Assembly: GCF_004358025.1 (NCBI RefSeq)
Contig: NZ_SMTL01000007.1
Span: 62,001 to 126,000, forward strand
Length of the DNA: 64,000 nucleotides
Source: Rhizobium deserti
GTDB taxonomy: Bacteria > Pseudomonadota > Alphaproteobacteria > Rhizobiales > Rhizobiaceae
Direction: 5' to 3'
Made by a program: the position numbers and the translations under genes. Of the stretch, positions 59,335 to 64,000 are shown one piece after another. The notes beneath the pieces are model-generated. The model did no database searches. It worked only from the letters and a program-made list of their open reading frames with translations, and was not told the DNA's origin. The stretch's first letter is position 1, and each line of letters starts with the position of its first letter.

Positions 59335-59966
59335 AGACTTTCGACCTATCCCTCTACCTTGTGCTCGATCCGGATTTGTGCCGCGCCATCGGCATGGTGG
59401 AAACGGCACGTCTGGCCGTGGCTGGCGGCGCCACCATGGTACAGCTGCGCGACAAGCAAGGCGGTACCGCCAAGATGATCCAGACCGGCCTTGCATTGAA
59501 AGCCGTGCTAGCCGGTACAGGCGTGCCGCTGATCGTCAACGATGATGTCGATGCGGCCATTGCCGTTGGCGCGGAAGGTCTGCATCTCGGCCAGGATGAT
59601 ACGGATATTGTTCAGGCCCGTGCCCGAATCGGCGCCGGTATGATCCTTGGGCTTTCCGTGGAAACGGGCCCGAATGCCCGGCCTGCCGATGCGCGCCTGG
59701 TTGATTATGCCGGGATCGGCCCGGTCTTTCCCACATCTACCAAGCCTGAACATGCACCGGCCATCGGCTTTGACGGACTTGCCAAGCTTGCTGCCGCTTC
59801 GCCGGTGCCGTCAGTCGCGATCGGCGGCATCAAGGCAGAGCATATCGCTTCGTCGTTTTCTGCAGGCGTCCAAGGCGTGGCGGTCGTGTCCGCCATCTGC
59901 GGCCAAGACGATCCAAAACGGGCTGCCGCAAAGCTGATGGAGGAAATCCGGAGGGTGCGTCAATGA
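59331..59966 (+). CDS. thiE: Thiamin-phosphate synthase ThiE
   Basis: The 211-residue TIM-barrel enzyme joins HMP-PP and thiazole phosphate. Visible motifs are VAGGATMVQLRDKQGGTAKM, PLIVNDDVDAAIAVGAEGLH, LGQDDTD, the GPVFPTSTKPE loop and SVAIGGIKAEH. The start overlaps thiM (ATGA), and the end overlaps thiD in the same way. Together with ThiM and ThiD it gives a complete salvage route. Confidence 0.94.
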   Translation: MKTFDLSLYLVLDPDLCRAIGMVETARLAVAGGATMVQLRDKQGGTAKMIQTGLALKAVLAGTGVPLIVNDDVDAAIAVGAEGLHLGQDDTDIVQARARIGAGMILGLSVETGPNARPADARLVDYAGIGPVFPTSTKPEHAPAIGFDGLAKLAAASPVPSVAIGGIKAEHIASSFSAGVQGVAVVSAICGQDDPKRAAAKLMEEIRRVRQ

Positions 59967-60775
59967 ACGAACACATTATCAGGAATGTCCTGTCGATCGC
60001 CGGCTCCGATCCTTCCGGTGGTGCCGGCATCCAAGCCGACCTGAAGACTTTCGCTGCCTGCGGCACCTATGGAATGGCGGTGGTGACTGCACTGACGGCT
60101 CAAAACACAAGGGGCGTGACTGGTATTCACGCAGTTCCGCCGGCATTTGTCGCAGCGCAGATCCAAGCCATTTTTGATGACATTCGGGTAGACGCAGTCA
60201 AGATCGGTATGGTCGCAACAGCGGAGATTGCCGAAGTCATTGCCGACATGCTGGAAGAAAAGAAGAAAAGCCTCCCCATCTTGCTGGATCCAGTAATGGT
60301 CGCCAAGGGCGGATCGCCGCTTCTTTCCGACGAGGCCGTTGCAGTGGTGCGCGATCGGCTAGTGCCCTTGGCGACGATCGTCACGCCCAATCTGCCGGAA
60401 GCCGCGGTGCTCCTCGGCGAAGCGGTCGCCACCACCCGCGAAGAGATGGAGGCACAGGGAGAGCGATTGCGCCAACTGGGTCCGAGGGCGGTTCTGGTCA
60501 AGGGAGGCCATCTGGAAGCGAATGACAGTCCCGACCTTCTGGCGGCGGCGGACGGCCTGCGCTGGTTCGAAGGCGAGCGCCGACCCACCAGGAACACCCA
60601 TGGAACCGGCTGCACTCTATCAAGCGCGATCGCCGCCAGCCTTGCTCGAGGCGCTTCCGCCGCGGAGGCAGTCGAGGCCGCGAAGACTTATCTCGGGGGC
60701 GCAATCGCGGCCGCAGACAGTTTATCAGTCGGCTTAGGCCACGGTCCTGTGCATCATTTTCACCAGTTCTGGTGA
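59963..60775 (+). CDS. thiD: Hydroxymethylpyrimidine (phosphate) kinase ThiD
   Basis: The 270-residue ribokinase-fold enzyme makes HMP-PP. Motifs are LSIAGSDPSGGAGIQADLKT, GVTGIHAVPPAFVAAQI, LLDPVMVAKGGSPLL and the anion-hole/base segment THGTGCTLSSAIAASLARG. It is the last gene of the riboswitch-controlled operon. Confidence 0.94.
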   Translation: MNEHIIRNVLSIAGSDPSGGAGIQADLKTFAACGTYGMAVVTALTAQNTRGVTGIHAVPPAFVAAQIQAIFDDIRVDAVKIGMVATAEIAEVIADMLEEKKKSLPILLDPVMVAKGGSPLLSDEAVAVVRDRLVPLATIVTPNLPEAAVLLGEAVATTREEMEAQGERLRQLGPRAVLVKGGHLEANDSPDLLAAADGLRWFEGERRPTRNTHGTGCTLSSAIAASLARGASAAEAVEAAKTYLGGAIAAADSLSVGLGHGPVHHFHQFW

Positions 60776-60900
60776 TACAAGCCAATCTCGCTGGACGTCT
60801 CGAACGCTCCGATATTCGGGGCTGGTCTTGCCGACGCCTCTCGACAGGAAGCCCGTGCGCAGGCTATCGAAGGTCGCACAGATCTTCCGGAGAAATTCCC

Positions 60901-61833
60901 ATGCAAACTCCCGTCTCCATCATCCTTGATTGGGGAACGAGTTCCCTCCGTGCCGCCCTCGTCTCCCGCAGCGGTGACACACTTGACAGCCGCGAGACCC
61001 AGAGCGGCGGCATCCAGTTCGTCAAGGATGGCGCCTTCGAGGCGGCTTTAATGGCAGCCGTCGGAGATTGGTTTTCCAGCCACGGCCCCCTCTCCGTCTT
61101 TGCGAGCGGCATGATCACCAGCCGCAATGGTTGGGTCGAGGTGGCCTATGTGGATGCTCCCGCCGGCGTGGCCGAACTTGCGGCCGGCACCCGGCGTATG
61201 ACGCTAGCCAATGGCGCTCCCATTACCTTCCTTCCCGGCATGCGGGATCCTGCAGCCAAACCCTTTCCGGATGTCATGCGCGGCGAAGAGGCGCAGATTA
61301 TCGGCTGCGGCGTCGACACGGACCGGACGTTGGTACTGCCGGGAACCCATAGCAAATGGGCGCGGGTCGAGAAGGGGCGCATCTCCGGCTTCCAGACCTA
61401 TGCCACGGGAGAGATCTTCTCGCTCCTCACCAAGCATTCCTTTATCGCCAAGGCCCAAGACCCGGAGCCGGGAAACGGGCCTCTTTGGGAAGCCTTCGAT
61501 CGCGGCGCGCAATTTGCCGCCAGCGATAATGCCGCTGCGGATGCCTTCTTCTCGGCCATCTTCAGCGCCCGCACCGGGATCCTGGCCGGAGAACTGAGGC
61601 CGGAAGACATCATGGATTATGTCTCGGGTCTCGTAATCGGTTCTGAATTCCGTCAGGCACGTGCAGCCGGCTGGCTGAAGTCAGGCGATACGGTTGGTAT
61701 CGTCGGGAACAATGTCCTCAACAGCCGTTATGGCCGCATCGCGCCATTATTCGGGCTTGAGATCGAAGTCAGTCCAGCCGACGCCGCCAAGCGGGGCGTC
61801 CTGATGATCGCTAGTCAAGCTACTGAAATATAA
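60901..61833 (+). CDS. dgoK: 2-dehydro-3-deoxygalactonokinase DgoK
   Basis: The 310-residue ASKHA-fold kinase phosphorylates 2-keto-3-deoxygalactonate. It opens SIILDWGTSSLRAALVSRSG and carries FASGMITSRNGWVEVAYVDA, VLPGTHSKWARVEKGRISGF and a C-terminal GDTVGIVGNNVLNSRYG. The start 60901 follows GGAG and lies 126 bases after thiD, outside the thi operon. It is followed after 12 bases by the aldolase of the same pathway. Confidence 0.9.
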   Translation: MQTPVSIILDWGTSSLRAALVSRSGDTLDSRETQSGGIQFVKDGAFEAALMAAVGDWFSSHGPLSVFASGMITSRNGWVEVAYVDAPAGVAELAAGTRRMTLANGAPITFLPGMRDPAAKPFPDVMRGEEAQIIGCGVDTDRTLVLPGTHSKWARVEKGRISGFQTYATGEIFSLLTKHSFIAKAQDPEPGNGPLWEAFDRGAQFAASDNAAADAFFSAIFSARTGILAGELRPEDIMDYVSGLVIGSEFRQARAAGWLKSGDTVGIVGNNVLNSRYGRIAPLFGLEIEVSPADAAKRGVLMIASQATEI

Positions 61834-61845
61834 GGAGTTTCACCA

Positions 61846-62466
61846 ATGGATTTCCAACAAGCGCTGAATGAATGCAATCTCGTCGCTATCTTGCGGGGCA
61901 TAACCCCGCAGGAGGCGGAACCGGTCTGCGAAGCCTTGATCGAAGCGGGCTGGCGGATCATTGAAGTGCCACTCAACTCTCCGGAGCCATTGAAAAGCAT
62001 TGAGGCGCTGGTGAAGCGGTTCGGCGATCGCGCCTTGATCGGCGCCGGTACTGTGCTGACGCCAGCCCAGGTCGCGGACGTGGCTGCGACGGGCGCAAAA
62101 CTGATCGTTTCACCCAATGCGAATGTCGACGTTATCAAGGCGTCCCGCGACAAGGGCATGGTCAGCCTGCCGGGTGTCGCGACACCGACAGAAGCCTTTG
62201 CAGCCATTCAGGCTGGCGCAAGCGGCATCAAGGTTTTTCCGGCCGAAGGCATTCCGCCACAAACCATTAAAGCCTGGAAGGCTGTGCTTCCCAAGGACGT
62301 GCCTGTGCTGGCCGTCGGCGGCATCACACCAGAGAACATGCGCCCTTATCTCGACGCCGGCACGGCTGGTTTCGGGATTGGGGGTTCGCTGTTTAAGCCA
62401 GGTATGGATGTGGCGGCAGTTGCTGAAAACGCCCGCCAGTTCATCGAGGCGCTCCGCAAGGCATAA
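61846..62466 (+). CDS. dgoA: 2-dehydro-3-deoxy-6-phosphogalactonate aldolase DgoA
   Basis: The 206-residue class I aldolase of the KDPG/KDPGal group cleaves KDPGal to pyruvate and glyceraldehyde 3-phosphate. Motifs are VAILRGITPQEAEPVCEALI, the GAGTVLTPAQV loop, LIVSPNANVDVIKASRDKG, and the Schiff-base Lys in ASGIKVFPAEGIPPQ. GGAG precedes the ATG by nine bases. It forms an operon with dgoK (De Ley-Doudoroff pathway of galactonate use). Confidence 0.92.
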   Translation: MDFQQALNECNLVAILRGITPQEAEPVCEALIEAGWRIIEVPLNSPEPLKSIEALVKRFGDRALIGAGTVLTPAQVADVAATGAKLIVSPNANVDVIKASRDKGMVSLPGVATPTEAFAAIQAGASGIKVFPAEGIPPQTIKAWKAVLPKDVPVLAVGGITPENMRPYLDAGTAGFGIGGSLFKPGMDVAAVAENARQFIEALRKA

Positions 62467-62601
62467 CCGACAGGCTTGGCTTCAGGCGCTTTCAAATGCG
62501 TTGCACATGATGGCGAATCATCCGCTAATGTCGCCTTGGGATCCTATCGGGTGCCGAAGACGATCGTCCGTGGCGGGGTACGTCACCGGTTGAAGGTAGA
62601 C

Positions 62602-63663
62602 ATGATGGCATTCGATGCGAATATGCTGGAACGGTTGCGCGCAAAATACCTGAACAATTCCGGCGGAGAGATCTTCGATCCAAAGTTCAAGAAGGTGGGC
62701 GAGAAGATCTTCAACAAGGCCGGCACTCGCGTGGCGCCCTATGCCGGTATTCCGACTCTGTTGGACGCCCCCTACCAGCCGCTGGACGCTGAAACTCCGG
62801 ATTTTGGCGATCTGCAGGTGGCAATGATCGGCATGCCGATGGATCTCGGCGTGACCAACCGGCCCGGCTCCCGATTTGGGCCGCGCGCGCTGCGTACTAT
62901 CGAGCGGGTTGGGCCTTACAATCACGTACTGGAATGCGCGCCTACTTACGAACTCAAGGTGGCCGATATCGGCGACGTGCCCTTCCGCAGCCGCTACAGG
63001 CTCGAGATGAGCCACGAGGATATCGAGAAGCGCGTCAGGCAGATTGTCGACGCGGGCGTCCTCCCCCTGTCGGTTGGCGGTGATCATTCGATCACGCACC
63101 CGATCCTGAGGGCTGTCGGCAGACAAGCGCCGGTCGGCCTTATCCATATCGACGCCCATTGTGACACCAGCGGCTTCTTCGATGAAACGAAGTTTCATCA
63201 CGGAGGGCCCTTCCGCAATGCGGTGCTGGATGGCGTGCTGGATCCGACCCGTACCATCCAGATCGGCATCAGAGGCGCTGCCGAATATCTCTGGGAGTTC
63301 TCTTACGAGTCCGGCATGACGGTCGTCCATGCGGAGGAAGTCACCGGGCTCGGCATTCCCGCCATCATCGAAAAGGCGAGACAGATCGTCGGCGACGGCC
63401 CGACCTATCTCTCATTCGACGTCGACAGTCTCGATCCGAGCTTCGCACCCGGAACCGGCACACCCGAGATCGGCGGCTTGACGACACGCGAGGTTCTGGA
63501 GCTGATCCGCGGCCTCAAGGGGATCAATATCGTCGGTGGCGATGTCGTCGAGGTCGCGCCGCAATACGACGCCACCACCAATACGGCGCATGTCGGCGCC
63601 CAGATGCTGTTCGAGATCCTCAGCCTGATGGTCTACAGCCCTGCCCTCAAGCAAGGCGGTTAA
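62602..63663 (+). CDS. speB: Agmatinase/ureohydrolase SpeB-like
   Basis: The 353-residue ureohydrolase has all binuclear manganese motifs: SVGGDHSITHPI, LIHIDAHCDTSGF, and YLSFDVDSLDPSFAPGTGTP, plus the N-terminal GVTNRPGSRFGPRALR loop. It would hydrolyse agmatine to putrescine and urea, or a related guanidino compound; sequence alone does not decide. The ATG at 62602 follows GAAGG; the longer frame from 62476 lacks a ribosome site. It lies downstream of dgoA with a 135-base gap. Confidence 0.85.
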   Translation: MMAFDANMLERLRAKYLNNSGGEIFDPKFKKVGEKIFNKAGTRVAPYAGIPTLLDAPYQPLDAETPDFGDLQVAMIGMPMDLGVTNRPGSRFGPRALRTIERVGPYNHVLECAPTYELKVADIGDVPFRSRYRLEMSHEDIEKRVRQIVDAGVLPLSVGGDHSITHPILRAVGRQAPVGLIHIDAHCDTSGFFDETKFHHGGPFRNAVLDGVLDPTRTIQIGIRGAAEYLWEFSYESGMTVVHAEEVTGLGIPAIIEKARQIVGDGPTYLSFDVDSLDPSFAPGTGTPEIGGLTTREVLELIRGLKGINIVGGDVVEVAPQYDATTNTAHVGAQMLFEILSLMVYSPALKQGG

Positions 63664-63769
63664 GGCCATTGCTTTTGCACAACGCCGCTTCCTCGGATGC
63701 GGCGCTGGCCTTGGCCGGCCACTACATCCGCAACGGGGTGAACGCCGCGGATGTCAGCTCAATACTTAA
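63664..63769. terminator. Convergent intergenic region with a GC-rich hairpin
   Basis: GCCGC-N10-GCGGC near 63683-63702 lies between the convergent agmatinase and htpG genes, followed by a second GC-rich stem (TGGCCTTGGCCGGCCA). No T-tract is clear. Confidence 0.35.
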
Positions 63770-64000
63770 TCAGACCTGCGCCGCCCGTGCGAAGACACGT
63801 TGAAGACGTTCCGCGAAGGCACGAGGGTCTGCCGGCTTCTCACCGTCAAGCACCCGCGCTTGGTCCAGGAGCAGCAGCACCGCATCCTCTCGGAAAGCTG
63901 GATCTTGCGTCGCGGCAATGGACTGGATCATGGCATGTTCAGGATTGACTTCGAGCACCGGCTTGGTGCCGCCATCTATCCGGCCGGCACCCTGCAGTAT
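63770..64000 (-). CDS. htpG: Chaperone protein HtpG, C-terminal part (cut by window end)
   Basis: The 76 residues inside the window read RIDGGTKPVLEVNPEHAMIQ, then SIAATQDPAFREDAVLLLLD and GEKPADPRAFAERLQRVFA. This is the C-terminal dimerisation end of bacterial Hsp90 (xxLExNPxHxLI, LLLDQAxLxEG, DPxxFxxRLxxL). The 5' part lies beyond 64000. Confidence 0.85.
   Translation of the reverse strand: MLQGAGRIDGGTKPVLEVNPEHAMIQSIAATQDPAFREDAVLLLLDQARVLDGEKPADPRAFAERLQRVFARAAQV

Overview
The window looks like an alphaproteobacterial replicon, most likely Hyphomicrobiales/Rhizobiaceae-like, though I cannot name a genus. The grounds are an HWE-family histidine kinase, EcfG-type stress promoters (GGAAC-N16-CGTT), an imuA-imuB-dnaE2 mutasome with a GTTC-N7-GTTC LexA box, a TPP riboswitch in front of thiM-thiE-thiD, and dgoK-dgoA and agmatinase genes with rhizobial-style sequences. 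No rRNA, CRISPR array or prophage was seen.

Layout. (1) 0-12 kb is a stress and signalling region: HWE kinase with its response regulator, phospholipase D-like protein and DedA, a second receiver protein, a glycine zipper-like membrane protein, a YciF/DUF892 protein, small helical proteins and two SRAP (YedK/HMCES) paralogues. Several genes here are broken by stops or frameshifts. (2) About 12.2-41.4 kb is an accessory array. Roughly 25 copies or part-copies of one dispersed repeat, all in the same orientation, separate segments that mostly carry a single gene: hydrolases, a flavin monooxygenase, a bleomycin-resistance-like protein, a streptomycin APH(3'')-like kinase, GNATs, a LysE exporter, a GFA protein, a TetR/DoxX/flavodoxin unit, and many small proteins that resemble polymorphic-toxin immunity proteins (Imm22-, YezG-, MafI-, Imm50- and DUF6881-like). 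Two segments carry a tRNA-like element. An IS110-family element appears to sit inside one repeat. The imuA-imuB-dnaE2 operon lies near the right end. (3) 41-48 kb holds a cupin/MarR/reductase/MFS cluster, a DEDD exonuclease, small proteins and a truncated SDR. (4) 48.3-51.3 kb is gene-poor. (5) 51.3-57.4 kb is a Tn7-like transposition module (TnsA-like, DD35E transposase, TniB ATPase, TniQ) next to an RNase HI gene. (6) 58.4-64 kb is core metabolism: TPP riboswitch, thiMED, dgoK, dgoA, agmatinase and the 3' end of htpG.

How it works together. The left part looks like general stress response output. The array looks like a store of single-gene defence, resistance and detoxification functions. 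The mutasome provides SOS mutagenesis under LexA. The transposition module is a separate mobile unit. The concentration of frameshifts in 6-31 kb (against two in the right half) points to decay of accessory genes, although consensus indel errors cannot be excluded from sequence alone.
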